DNA of 64,000 nucleotides from Rhinopithecus roxellana (GCF_007565055.1 NC_044553.1:98431858-98495857), one strand, 5' to 3'. Counted from the first letter of the stretch, positions 48,850 through 60,257 are shown. The notes: a model not told the origin generated them from the sequence alone. A program made the numbers and translations.

Positions 48850-49300
48850 TTTGCAGTTTGCACCAAACCAAAATCAAAACCAAAATCAGAGTATCCAGAA
48901 TTCCAAGCCAAATCAAAACCAAAACCAAAGTATCAAGCAATCCAAGTCAATTCAAAAACAAAAACCAAAGTGCTGGTACAGGCACACCGTGGGTGATCAG
49001 GCCACGCTTCCACTCAAATAGAGTAGGCGAGTTCCCATGACCAATCCTGCCAAGCAATTCAAACTAAGTAAAAACCAATACCAAAGTGCCAATAAAGGCA
49101 CGCCATGGGTGATCAGGGCAAGTTTCCACTCAAATGGAGTGGGCAAGTTCCCAAGACCGGTCCTGTCAAGCAATTCAAACCAAATCAAAACCAAAACCAA
49201 AACCAAAGTGCCAATAAAGGCGTGCCATGGGTGATCAGGCCAGGCTTCTACTCAAACGGAGTGGGCAAGTTTCAAAGACTAGTCTTACCAAGTTTTAGAT
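48850..49300 (-). repeat. Leader tandem repeats, period 116-122 bp
   Basis: Anchored on GGGTGATCAG at 48991, 49107 and 49229, about 2.6 units share the run of caagcttccactcaaatgga-like sequence, ggcaagttcccaagaccggt, caagcaattcaaaccaaatc and the G-poor (AACCAAA)n block. On the viral strand the block is TTTGGTTTTGG repeated. Several short frames here (60-103 codons) arise from the repeat itself and are not genes. Confidence 0.88.
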
Positions 49301-49532
49301 GTCCAGACTCCAAGTACCCATTCCTTCTTGGTGTTCACCCACTCTGTTGATCCTCCACAGAGGCCTACCACACACTGCTCTGAATGAGGCGTCCCACTGG
49401 GGCAAATACCTACCTGGGAGAGCTCTCAGGATCTGTGTCACTCGGGCTGGTCGGAGTCCCAGACAGGGATGTTCTACAGGGCAGGCTTAAGCCGCCTAAG
49501 GAGCTGCCTCAACCATCTGCCAATCACCTCGC

Positions 49533-49550
49533 TTCCCAGTCAGAGAACCA
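49533..49550 (-). other. Primer-binding site, tRNA-Glu type
   Basis: The minus strand reads TGGTTCTCTGACTGGGAA, starting 5 nt after the 5' LTR. It is complementary to the 3' end of tRNA-Glu apart from two transitions, as expected for an old HERV-E-group element. It sets orientation and group. Confidence 0.82.
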
Positions 49551-49555
49551 AGAAA

Positions 49556-50006
49556 TGTAGCAGAATGAGTAGCAGACAAAACTCCTCAGACATTGAGTTA
49601 AAGAAGGAAGGGGTATATTTGGCCATGGGCATTGGCAAGACTCCTGTCTCAAGAGCTGAGCTCCCCGAGGGAGCAATTCGTATCCCTTTTAAGGGCTCAC
49701 AACTCTAAGGGGGTGCGCATGAGAGGGTGGTGATCTATTGAGCAAGCAGGGAGTATGTGACCAGGGGCTGCATGCACTAGTAATTAGATCGGAACAAAAT
49801 AGGATAGGGATTTTCACAGTGCTTTTCTATACAATGTCTACAATCTATAGATAACATTACCGATTAGGTTAGGGTTGATCTTTAACCAACAGGTCCAGGG
49901 TGTGGCACCGGCTGTCTGCTTGTGGATTTCATTTGTGCCTTTTAGTTTTTACTTTTTCTTTCTTTGGAGGCAGAAATTGGGCATAAGACAATATGAGGGG
50001 TATTCT
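49556..50006 (-). repeat. 5' LTR (LTR2-like)
   Basis: Pairs with 42516-42969 over its length, and the CA end at 49556 is clean. The outer edge is blurred: after gacaatatgagggg (49987-50000) the sequence departs from the other LTR, so the first few U3 bases are lost or mutated. The polyadenylation signal position reads AATATA (TATATT on plus at about 49614) instead of AATAAA. Confidence 0.85.
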
Positions 50007-52189
50007 CTCTTAGTAATAACAAACTTCTGCTAGGCAAATTTTACTTTTTTGGGGGAGAAACCATCTAACAGCAAACTTTTACTTTTATTACAAATACTAA
50101 ATTTTTAATATTAAGCCTTTTTAGTGGCTTAATTTGCCTAACTTTAATTTTGTACTGAAATAAATGATAAGGGTATTAATGGCAAATTTTTGAGTTATGA
50201 AATTAGACACAAAAACAATTCACTATTTTTTTCGTATTGTGTACTTTTCATTCAAAGTGACAAATGGAAAATATCTTGAATCTTAAAATCTCACCTGATA
50301 GAGGTTGGATTTCTCATTACTTGCTTAAAGAATGGTCTCATAATCAGCTAGGAAATAAATTGTGCTATATAATTTTAGAGAAGAAATCTAAGTCTCAAAA
50401 TGGATGCATACTTTTCTTGCTAATTACAAAGAAAGTTGAATGTGAGCTGAGAAAGTAATACATATAAATACTGTTCTCTTCCGCTAACCATCTTAGACTC
50501 TTCCCTCGACATTGGAAACAAACTGGTATTAAAGTAATCGTCTAAACTATACTGTATCACCTAATCATATATTAGCCATGTGAGTACTTCTAGATTAAGT
50601 AGTTCTATGCCCCTTTTGGTGTGCTCTTAACATACTTTAAAACTGAATTACAAGTAATCTCATGAAACATATATACACTTCAAAGCATTCCCATATTTTT
50701 TTATTGAACTGGTCAATAAGAAAGAATTAGCACAACAAAGCTTCTTGCTGATTCATTAAAACATAATTACTTTTGATGCTAATAAATAATCAGATTCATT
50801 GGTGTACTTGTAAGTAAATTTGTAAGTAAATTAATACTAGTGACAAAACAAGGGGCAATATAGCATCTTCTAAAACCATGTCTAGAAAATTGTGGAAGTC
50901 TGAGAAAAATACTAACCAAAAACAAATTCATTGATAATGTACGTTCCCTTGAAATATTTATCTAATTTATGTTTATTTGTATAAAAAGAAGATTGATTGA
51001 CAATATTTTAATAGTGAAATCAGATTTTTTTTTTTTTTCTGTAATGACTCCTTCAGGATTCAGTACGATATTAGTGGTGAACTGTCTACAATATCTTGTT
51101 TACATTCAAAATTAGTTTGTAACTAATGTCTCCAGGTAAATAAAATAAAAATAAGCAGAGAACAAATGCTACCCCCAAAAAAGATATAACGCTGACTAAT
51201 AACAGTCAGCATTATAATAAGCAAGCATATTTTTATCAAAATAAAACAATAATTATTTACACAATTTCATTCACATTCTACATAAAAAAGTAAATGTTCT
51301 CCAACACAGCTAGAAGGTTGTAAAGTCTAATCTTTTCTAACTGATATGCATTTGGAATATTCTGAGAATTCTCTTCATCTCAGCGATAGTCCTCAACATG
51401 GTTTAAATATGCAGACATTAACATACATTTAAGTAACACTAGTATGGTTAGTTGAGAATAGTCTGAATATATAGAATGGTAAATTTGGATGTAAAATGTA
51501 GGAGAAAGCCCATATTAACATATATTCTTTTCCATTCTCATTTCTTTTTTGATGATACAAATGATTTCATCAGTATATTAAAAATAATCAATTAAACACT
51601 TATAGGTCATGTCAGAATGGAAAAAACAATGTGAATCTCTGAAGCTCATATGCATTATTCAAATACTATCTGGTTTCATGTGCAAATAAATAGGTAAACC
51701 CCTCTACTGTACTAGTCAATTACAATTTCTTTCACCTTTGATGATTTTCTTTTGAAACTGATTTCTCCACAGGGCTGTAGGTTGTAGGGAAGTGGGTTGT
51801 AGTGAAGTAGACTAGTCAATGAGACTAAAATGGAGGAATCTAGAATCTATAGGAATTACAATAATTAGCTAAGTCAGTCTTCTTGCTCCAGAATTTGGAT
51901 TAGAAAATAATAAGAGAGATGGCAATTAGGCAGGAGAAGAAAGGAAAAGTCAGATAGCCATGGTGCTCATTAGAAATAGAAAATAGGAGAGTAATGTATC
52001 CTAATTGCCACTAGTCCAGGTCTAGTTAATGTCCAATTTAATAAACAATAACGTTGTTTCATTATTCTGTAATGTTTTCGTTTAACAAGATATATATGAG
52101 TCACTATGCTTAAAAAAACAAAAGAGTACATGAAGCCTTCCTCTGGTTATCATTTTAAGGTTTTTTTTTTTCTTTTTACAAATATGTTT
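50007..52189. other. No gene seen
   Basis: AT-rich, with short open frames only (for example 50264-50458, no motif). No confident repeat. Confidence 0.5.
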
Positions 52190-52475
52190 CTCTTGCCTAG
52201 AATATGCTTCCTTATTCATTCCAATTGCTATGTGTATCCTTCAGAAAAAAAATCTCAAATATAATCAACTTACTAAGTCTTTACAGAATTTCCAAGGCAG
52301 GATTAAAGGATATTTTCCTTGGATTTTGACTACGCTGTGTACAGAGTTTGATTATAACACTAACCGTGTTGTGCCAAGAGTGCCTAGAGAGGAGGACTCT
52401 GTTTTGTTTTCAGTTTTTGCCCATAGCTAACATAACACTTGATGTATGTGAAATGTTAAATAAATATTGGCTGAT
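52190..52475 (+). repeat. L2 LINE 3' end remnant
   Basis: tctcttgcctagaatatgct, then tgctatgtgtatccttcaga and, at the end, tgaaatgttaaataaatattggctga follow the L2 3' region (which ends ...caataaatatttgttga). Divergence is high. The 66-codon frame at 52230-52430 lies in it and is not called as a gene. Confidence 0.55.
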
Positions 52476-52565
52476 ACATGTCAAGATCAAGTATAGCCAG
52501 AACTAGAATATTACTTCTCTAATAGAATGTTTATAATTAAATAAGTTTTAAAAGTATGTACATCT

Positions 52566-52916
52566 TAGGTCTGCTACAACAAAACACCACAGACTGGGTG
52601 ACTTGTAAATAAGAAAATTTATTTTTAACAGTTATACACACTGAAAGTCTGAGATCAGGATCGAGAATGATTGTGTTCTATTAAGGGCCCCCTTTCAGGT
52701 TACAGAGCTCCATCTTTTCATCGTATCTTCACATGAGAGAATGAGAATTAGAGAGCTCCTTGAGATCTCTTTTATAAAGAAACTAACCCCATTCATGAGG
52801 GCTCCACTTTCATGATCTAATTATCTCCCAAAGATCCCACCTCCTAATGCCCTCACACTGGGGTTAGGATTTCAACAGATAAATTGGGGGAATACGAGCA
52901 TTCAGTCCATTGCAAA
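52566..52916 (-). repeat. MaLR-type LTR, antisense
   Basis: tctgctacaacaaaacacca, cagactgggtgacttgtaaa, cattcatgagggctccactt, cccacctcctaatgccctca and ggggttaggatttcaacaga match the pattern of the LTR at 28256/32061 and, in reverse, 62354-62724. Internal sequence was not seen, so it is a solo LTR. Confidence 0.75.
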
Positions 52917-54494
52917 GTAATACGAGGAAAAATTTTTAAATCTCAAATTTATTTACTGAACTTTAATAAACTATAGATTTGAAAATGTTTATTATTTATT
53001 CTAAACACATTGTTTTGTCTTAGAAATCACATCAACTTCCAGAAAAATTTTGGTGAAATCAAATGTAAAAATGCTAAAATCCATATTAGATTTGACTGGA
53101 AACACTTTGAAATATAATATATTTAATCATCTGTAAAGACAACAACCTCAAAATTAGCAATCATGAAGGTACGAAATGAATAATTTTGCCATCAATGTAA
53201 CAATTAAGTCATCTGGGATTGATATTAGTCTAGCCTCAACAGCTTCACTGAGTAAGAAACCCACAGGAAAACATGAAAATTCGAAAAATAAGCCTCCAAT
53301 CCATTCAGAACTTTTGTGTCAAATACTCTAATTTAGAGTTTAAACAGCCTCTTCTTGTGCTATATATTCCTGCTTAGGTCTCAATATTCAGGTCAAGTCT
53401 GAGCTGTTCATTGGGCAATCTCTAGTACCTTCTACTCTCATTAAACCTCTCTCCTTGAATCACTGCACCATGTACAGACAGTTTTAGGTTTGTTGAGTTT
53501 GATACTTTTGTGGTGGAACACTCTGTGGAGCATATAGGATGTCATTTATAAAACTCTCATTAGTATAGTCTGTAAAATATCAAGAGCAAAAGGGCATGCT
53601 GATGAAGTGCTGGTGCTATACTACTATCGAGAATACAGAGAAGGTTTAGAAGAGAGATTGAGGTGAAAGTCAGTCAATTATTGTGATATTGTATCTTTCC
53701 TTTTCAATTAGCCTCAAAAATATATAAAAGTTTAACTAGTAAAGAAAAGGAGCAATCTAAAGAAGGTGATATAATCGCTCACCTTTTTTAATGTGGACAT
53801 TCTGAATTTGTCAGTAGAAACCATTTCCCAATGAAAAACTTTATTTCTGGTTTCAATTTTTGTCTTGGCCAATTCAATACAAATTCAGTAGTATTTGTTG
53901 AACATAGTTTCTGAAATGTTCCCCCAAACCAAAGGGGAAGGTGGCAGGTTCATCAGGCTTATGTCTTCCACTGCCCTTCTCTTTCACCTGCATAAAGTAC
54001 AGGGAATTTTGGAACCTCCATAAAATCAATAGACAGCTTAAAAAGGAAGTCTATACACTGAATATGGCAGAGCAGGAGGATAGCAGGAAACTATATTTCA
54101 CCAATAATTTCTTAAAAGAGCTATAATAGTAGATTTCTAACTCCATCTTTTTTAACCTTGAAGAAAAATCAACCTCTAATATATTTAAACCCCTGTTTTT
54201 CTGATCACCATGAATGTAATTCCTAATCAATTTAAAAAGTACACTTACTCTAACCCAGATAATGGGGAAAAAAAAAGAATATTTGAATTTTTCCCTCCCA
54301 TTTATAACTTTTCTTGAATAGTGATACATTGTTAAATATCTTTGCTAAGGTCAACCTAGACATCAGATTCATTGGATGAATATAGGAGAGAAAACAAAAC
54401 TCACCAGCAGGGCAGAATCACACATTTTTCTTCAACTGGAATAGTTCTTGCAGCAGTCTAAAGAGCTATCCAGGAATGAATCTCTTTGCCCCTT
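52917..54494. other. No gene seen
   Basis: AT-rich. A 92-codon minus frame at 54051-54329 has no recognisable domain and no supporting features. Confidence 0.5.
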
Positions 54495-54877
54495 ATATTA
54501 GTCCATTCTCACACTGCTATCAAGAACTTCCCTGAGACTGGATAATTTATAAATAAAAGAGGTTTAATTGACTCACAATTCCACACGTCTGGGGAGTCCT
54601 CAGGAAACTTACAATCATGGCAGAAGGTGAACGGGAAGCAAACTTGGATCTTTTCACATGACTGCAGGAGAGAGAGAAGAGTGTAAGACAGAGCAGGGAA
54701 AACTACCTTATAAAACCATCAGGTCTTGTGGGAACTCACTGACTATCACGAGAATTGAATCCCGGTGGGGAAACCACCACCGGGATTCAATCACCTCCCA
54801 CCAGGTCTCTCCCTCAACACCTGGGGATTACAATTCAAGATGAGATTTGGGCGGAGACACAGAACCTAACCATATTA
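54495..54877 (-). repeat. MaLR LTR (THE1-like), antisense
   Basis: tattagtccattctcacact, then gagactggataatttataaa, caatcatggcagaaggtgaa, acctggggattacaattcaa and gatgagatttgggcggagac follow an antisense THE1 LTR. It contains a perfect inverted repeat at 54754-54791 that the family does not normally have. Confidence 0.88.
54754..54791. repeat. Perfect 15-bp inverted repeat
   Basis: ATTGAATCCCGGTGG (54754-54768) and CCACCGGGATTCAAT (54777-54791), separated by 8 nt. The right arm sits where THE1 LTRs normally have ...gattcaatcacctccca; the left arm is its inverted copy. Confidence 0.9.
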
Positions 54878-55604
54878 CCCCTTCAAGTGATGGTCTCAGA
54901 AGCAATGAAATAAAACTTTTTGGCAGCGGCGGTGGGGATACAGGAATAGTATAAAGTCTTATGGTCCTCAGGAGTGAATGTCTCTTGTGAAAAATCCGTA
55001 GACAGTTTCCATGTCCCTGAGCAGGACATACGAATGACAAAAACCACCAGACTCAGGGAAGTACAAAAATATGTTCTAACCAGCATTTTTATTTTTCCTA
55101 GGCAGATGCAGACTCCCACATTAGGGCCATTTTTACAGTAACTCTATAGTGTAATAACATAGTTGACATCTTATTTTTATCCAATTTCCAAGAACAAAAG
55201 ATCTAAAGTAAATACTCAGAAAGAATATAAAAATGTTTTAATGTTTTACCTATAAGATGCTGTGGTAGAAAATGATAATTTGATTTTAAATTGAGGAGAT
55301 CACTAAATGCTAAGATAAGGAGACTTCCATTTATTCATTATATTATGTAGACCCATGGAAAATTAAATGTTATGTCCTTAAAAGAGAAAAGAAAACTGAA
55401 TCACTTAATAAATACAAGTCTAACCTAGTACAGAGCTTTCTTGGACTTCAAAGCTCTAGAATTTGGTAATAATATCATTTTCACATACAAATTGACAAGT
55501 GTTTGATCTTAAGCCTCTGTCAACTACAACTGAACTAGTTTACTTACTAAGCCAAATAAAAAGTTAACTTAAAAAAACCTGTATTTATTTCATAAATATT
55601 TTCT
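54878..55604. other. No gene seen
   Basis: Two overlapping minus frames (54828-55119) have no recognisable motif. AT-rich to the right. Confidence 0.5.
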
Positions 55605-56110
55605 AAAGATGGAAAGACACATTCTTCCACATAGCTGCTATTTGCTTCCACATCTGTTTTCTGCTCTTCTCCCCATGATTCCCTATCTCAAGAGACTGAC
55701 TTGCATGGACTGCGTCAAGGGCTCTGGTTTAAGGCAGACCTCAGCTAACTATGGGACTTGGCAGGAGATTCAACAGTAGGAGGAAAGTGAGGTAAGGGTA
55801 TGTATCTCTTTGGCTACCTTCCTGTGGAGCAGTCATAATATAACTGTGTACCTTGATTGAAGGTTATTGATTCAGGGTGTTCCTTTATATATAATTCAGC
55901 ATTGGTTTTCAGGAACCACCCCCATTTCTCAATCCTTCCACACTCAGGTTGTTACAGTTCAACCATTATAAACACAACGATATGGAACTATCCCTAGCAG
56001 TTTCCCTATGGTGTGTCTACATCTTGGTACCATAGCTCTTTTATTAAATCTTCCTCTAGTTTTTCTTTGTTGCATGTGCCTGGTTCTTGCTTGAACCTTG
56101 GCCAATACAC
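55605..56110. other. Possible ancient LTR or DNA-element remnant
   Basis: More GC-rich than its flanks, with LTR-like words near the right end (agctcttttattaaatcttc, then tgtgcctggttcttgcttga). The family was not recognised. No coding signal. Confidence 0.3.
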
Positions 56111-56941
56111 AGGATAATAGAAATCTTCTGCACAATTGCTTTCGTTTTTACATGATAGTACTTTATTATTGATGAGGTCATGTAAAAATCATCCTTTCTT
56201 AATTGATAAAGGAGAAAAACCCTCATCATATTTTACATGAGTTATCCCTCTAATAACAGGAGGTTTTTGACCTAGATAGTGAAAGATCATTTTCTACCCA
56301 TTTCCTAGTTCAAATTATAATAATATCAAATTTCAAAATATGTCATCTGGCTTTCAGGGAAAAATAGACTATTCAGAAATCCTGAGAATCTAATTAAACA
56401 AAACTAGCAAGTTCATTTGCTTTTTATTATAAATGAAAACAGAGATTTAATGAATAATTAAATTTCCCAAATACTGAAGGATGAGATAGTGAAACTAAAA
56501 TGATTGAATGTTTCAATATTCAATCATTTCAGGCTCCACTTAATCTTTAATATAGCAAAAATACAAATACATGTATACACCATGCAAATATATTAAATAG
56601 TATAAAATGCAATTACAGTGAATTACTGGCATTTATGTCATAATTAAAATACATTAATTTTATTTTTGTCATGGACCTTTATTTTCTGTTCTATATTCTT
56701 AAAAATTCTCTAGCTTAAAATTTAACAAGGGTTTTTATTTGCTTTTCAAGTTTTTAAAAATATTGCTTACATTTTATGGCTTTCGATTTTATGCTTAGAT
56801 TTAAATGATTATTTTATTACCTCCGGTAGAAGCTGTACATTTTTAATTTAATCAGTTTTTTTCTCTCTGTATGTATTATTTTTGCTTGGGTTTCATTAAT
56901 TCCTTTAATGAAAAAATTGAGTGCTTCATAATAACAAAGGG
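56111..56941. other. AT-rich interval, no gene seen
   Basis: A self-complementary patch near 56501-56530 (gattgaatgtttcaatattcaatcatttc) could form a hairpin. Nothing else was noted. Confidence 0.5.
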
Positions 56942-57369
56942 CATTCTGGAAATAAGAGAACACCACAAAGATACTCTTCGAGAAGGGCAACCCCAAGACA
57001 CATAATCATCAGATTCACCAAGGTTGAAATGAAGGAAAAAAAGTTAAGGGCAGCCAGAAAAAGAAAGATCAGGTTACCCACAAAGGGAGGCTCATCAGAC
57101 TAACAGTAGGTTTCTCTGCAGAAACTCTACAAGCCAGAAGAGAGTGGGGGCCAATATTCAACATTCTTGAAGAAAATAATTTTTGACCCAGAATTTCATA
57201 TCCAGCCAAACTAAGCTTCATAAGCAAAGGAGACATAAAATCCTTTATAGGCAAGCAAATGCTGAGAGATTTTGTCACCACCAGGACTGCCTTAGAAGAG
57301 CTCCAGAAGGAAGCACTAAATATGGAAAGGAAACATCGGTACCAGCCTCTGCAAATCATACCAAATTGT
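56942..57369 (+). pseudogene. L1 ORF1 (partial): L1 ORF1 C-terminal part
   Basis: Plus-strand translation includes RYSSRRATPRHIIIRFTKVE (open run 56921-57103), the RNA-recognition region of ORF1p, then, after a break, the C-terminal domain. The ORF1 stop TAA is at 57367-57369 (aaattgtaaag). The N-terminus and coiled coil are missing through 5' truncation. Frameshifts near 57100 and later. Confidence 0.85.
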
Positions 57370-57433
57370 AAAGACCATCAACACTATGAAGAAACTGCAT
57401 CAACTAAGAGGCTAAATAATTAACCAGCATCAT

Positions 57434-58798
57434 AATAACAGGATCAAATTCAAGTATAACAATATTAACCTTAAATGTAAAGGGGCTAAAATGCTCAATT
57501 AAAAGACACAGACTGGCAAATTGGATAAAGAGTCAAGACCTATTGGTGTGTTGTATTCAGGAGATCTATTTAAAGAAGAAACACAAACATAGGATCAAAA
57601 TAAAGGGATGGAGGAATTTTACCAAGCAAATGGAAAGCAAAAAAAAGCATGGGTTGCAATCCTAGTCTCTCATAAAACAGACTTTAGACCAACAAAGATA
57701 CAAAGATCAGAAAAGACAAAGAAGAGCATTACATAAGGGTAAAGGGATCAATGAAACAAGTAGAGCTAACTATCCTAAATATACATACATCAAATACAGG
57801 AGCACCCAGATTCATAAAACGTGTTCTTAGAGACCTACAAAGAGACTTAAGACTGTCTAAGATAGTGGGGGACTATAACACCCCACTGTCAATATTAGAC
57901 AGATCAACAAGACAGAAATGTAACAAAGATATTCAGGCTTGAACTTAGCTCTGGACCAAGCGGACCTAATAGACATCTACAAAACTCTCCACCCCAAATC
58001 AATAGAATATACATCTTCTCAGTACCGTATCACACTTATTTTAAAACTGACCACATAATTGGAAGTAAAGCACTCCTCAGCAAATGCAAAAGAATGGAAA
58101 TCATAACAAACAGTCTCTCAGACCACAATGCAATCAGATTAGAACTCGGGATTACAATAAAGATGTTCTTTGAAATCAATGAGAGTAAAGACACAACATA
58201 CCAGAATCTCTGGGACACATTTAAAGCAGTGTGCAGAGGGAACTTTATAACACTAAATGTCCATAGGTGAAAGCAGGAAAGATCTCAAATTTACCCTAAC
58301 ATCACAATTAAAATAACTAGAGAAGCAAGAGCAAACAAATTCAGAAGTTAGCAGAAGAAATAACTAAATTCAGAGCAGAAATGAAGGAGACAGAGACAGA
58401 AAACCTCTTCAAAAATTAATGAATCCAGGAGCTGGTGTTTTTAAAAGATTAACAAAATAGATAGACCACTAGCCAGACTAATAAAGAAGAAAAGAGAAGA
58501 ATCAAAGAGAAACAATAAAAAATGATAAAGAGGATATCACCACTGATGCCACAGAAATACAAACTACCATCAGAGAACACCAGAAACACATCTACGCAAA
58601 TAAACTAGAAAATTGAGAAGAAATGGATAAATTCCTGGACACATACACCCTCCCAAGACTAAACCAAAAAGAATCTGAATCCCTGAGTAGACCAATAACT
58701 AGTTTTGATATTGAGGCAGTAATTAATCTCCTACCAACCAAAAAAACCCAGGACCAGATGGATTCACAGCCAAATTCTACCAGAGGTACAAAGAGGAG
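57434..58798 (+). pseudogene. L1 ORF2 (partial): L1 ORF2 endonuclease region, broken
   Basis: This begins ATAACAGGATCAAATTC where intact L1 has ATG, so the ORF2 start codon is lost. The following sequence matches the endonuclease domain and linker (ttaaccttaaatgtaaa, acacagactggcaaattgga, agtctctcataaaacagact, gacatctacaaaactctcca). Stops and frameshifts recur, and a stretch of about 100 bp is absent near 58155. It ends at 58798 in ccagaggtacaaagaggagc, the lead-in to RT. Confidence 0.85.
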
Positions 58799-60257
58799 CA
58801 TTTTTATACATCAATAACAGACAAACAGAGAGCCAAATCATGAATTAACTCCCATCCACAATTGTTACAAAGACAAAAAAAAATATCTAGGAATACAACT
58901 TAGAATGTGAAGGACCTCTTCAAAGGGAACTACAATTCACTGCTCAAGGAAATAAGACAGGACACAAAGAAATGGAAAAACATGATATGCTCATGGATAG
59001 GAAGAATCAATATCATGAAAATGGCCATACTGCCCCAAGTAATTTATAGATTCAATGCTATTCTCATCAAGTTACCATTGACTTTCTTCACAGAATTGGA
59101 AAAAACTACTTTCAAGTTCATATAGAACCAAAAAAGAGCCCATATTGCCAACACAATCCTAAGCCAAAAGAACAAAGCTGGAAGCGTCACGCTACCTGAC
59201 TTCAAACTATACTACAAGGCTACAGTAAGCAAAACAGCATAGTACTGGTACCAAAACAGAGATATAAACCAATAGAACAGAACAGAGCCCTCAGAAATAA
59301 TACCACACATCTACAACCGACTGATCTTTGACAAACCTGACAAAAACAAGCAATGAGGAAAGGATCCCCTATTCAATAAATGGTGTTGGGAAAACTGGCT
59401 AGCCATATACAGAAAACTGAAACTAGATCCCTTCCTTATACCACATACAAAAATTAACTCAAGATGGATTAAAGACTTAAAAGTAAGGCCTAAAATCATA
59501 AACACCCTAAAAGAAAACCTTGGCAATACCATTCAGGACACAGCCACAGACAAATACTTTATGCCTAAAACACCAAAAGCAATGGCAACAAAAGCCAAAA
59601 TTGACAAATGGGATCTAATTAAACTAAAGAGGTTCTGCATAGCAAAAGAAGCTATCATCAGAGTGAACAGGTAACCATACAGAGTGGAAGCAAATTTTTG
59701 CAGTCAATCCAACTGACAAAGGGGTAGCATCCAGAATCTACAAGGAACTTAAAAAATTTACAAGAAAAAAACACCATCAAAAAGTGGGAGAAGGATATGA
59801 ACAGACACTTCTCAAAAGAAGACGTTTATGCAGGCAATAAACATCTTCACTAGTCTTAGAGAAATACAAATCAAAACCACAATGAGATACATCTCATGCC
59901 AGTTAGAATGGTGATCATTAAAAAGTCAGGAAACAACAGATGCTGGAGAGGATGTGGAAAAATAGGAATGCTTTTATACTGTTGGTGGGAGTGTAAATTA
60001 GTTCAACCATTGTGGAAGACAGTATGGCTATTTCTCAAGGATCTAGAACTAGAAATACCATTTGACCCAGCAATCCCATTACTGGGTATATACCCAAAGG
60101 ATTATAAATCATTCTACTATAAAGACACATGCACACATATGTTTATTGCAGCACCGTTCACGATAGCAAAAACTCAAATACCCATTAATGATAGACTGGA
60201 TAAAGAAAATGTGGCACATATACACCATGGAATACTATGCAGCCATAAAAAAAGGAT
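58799..60257 (+). pseudogene. L1 ORF2 (partial): L1 ORF2 thumb to Cys-rich domain, broken
   Basis: Resumes at atttttatacatcaataaca, which matches a point about 757 bp further on in the L1PA copy (compare 8403 with 9160). Open runs 58907-59125 (KWKNMICSWIGRINIMKMAI) and 59896-60273 remain. The latter keeps the CX3CX7-Y-X4C pattern (CWRGCGKIGMLLYCWWEC), with Tyr in place of the usual His. The RT active site is in the deleted part. Confidence 0.88.

Larger units (their letters stand above)
42516..50006 (-). mobile_element. Mosaic HERV-E/Harlequin-type provirus
   Basis: A class I (gammaretrovirus-like) provirus on the minus strand with paired LTRs, a primer-binding site fitting tRNA-Glu, a polypurine tract, and gag, pol and env pieces. 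The LTR pair and PBS fit the HERV-E/LTR2 group. In minus-strand order, however, the interior reads 5' LTR, PBS, leader repeats, gag start, AT-rich spacer, integrase end, env-like segment, RT connection domain, HERV-E-like env, PPT, 3' LTR. This non-canonical order fits the composite element known as Harlequin, or a recombinant. All genes are broken. No clean 4-bp target duplication was found. Confidence 0.8.
56942..60257 (+). mobile_element. L1PA/L1PB-like element, internally deleted
   Basis: A plus-strand L1 starting inside the C-terminal half of ORF1 and running through ORF2 to near the ORF2 end (gcagccataaaaaaaggatg at 60239-60258). It has lost the RT core by an internal deletion at about 58798, and its own 3' UTR and A tail are not found after the second L1 that follows. 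Divergence is clearly higher than in the L1PA at 8073-11026. Confidence 0.88.

Noticed and set aside
48850..49300. Tandem repeats as a possible CRISPR-like array
   Set aside because: The whole 116-122-bp unit repeats, with no constant-repeat/variable-spacer pattern, and it lies in a retroviral leader of a primate genome.
48710..49350. Several Lys/Gln/Asn-rich plus-strand frames
   Set aside because: Product of the leader tandem repeat read on the non-viral strand; the same peptide recurs in different frames.
42490..50030. Similar flanks ttagtaacaaa (about 42491) and ttagtaataacaaa (about 50010) as target duplication of the provirus
   Set aside because: They are not adjacent to the LTR edges and are longer than the 4-6 bp expected for class I integration; AT-rich chance similarity is likely.
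54051..54329. 92-codon minus-strand frame
   Set aside because: AT-rich, with no recognisable motif and no flanking gene features.
56501..56530. Inverted repeat gattgaatg ... aatattcaatc as a regulatory hairpin
   Set aside because: Short, AT-rich and imperfect; expected by chance in such sequence.
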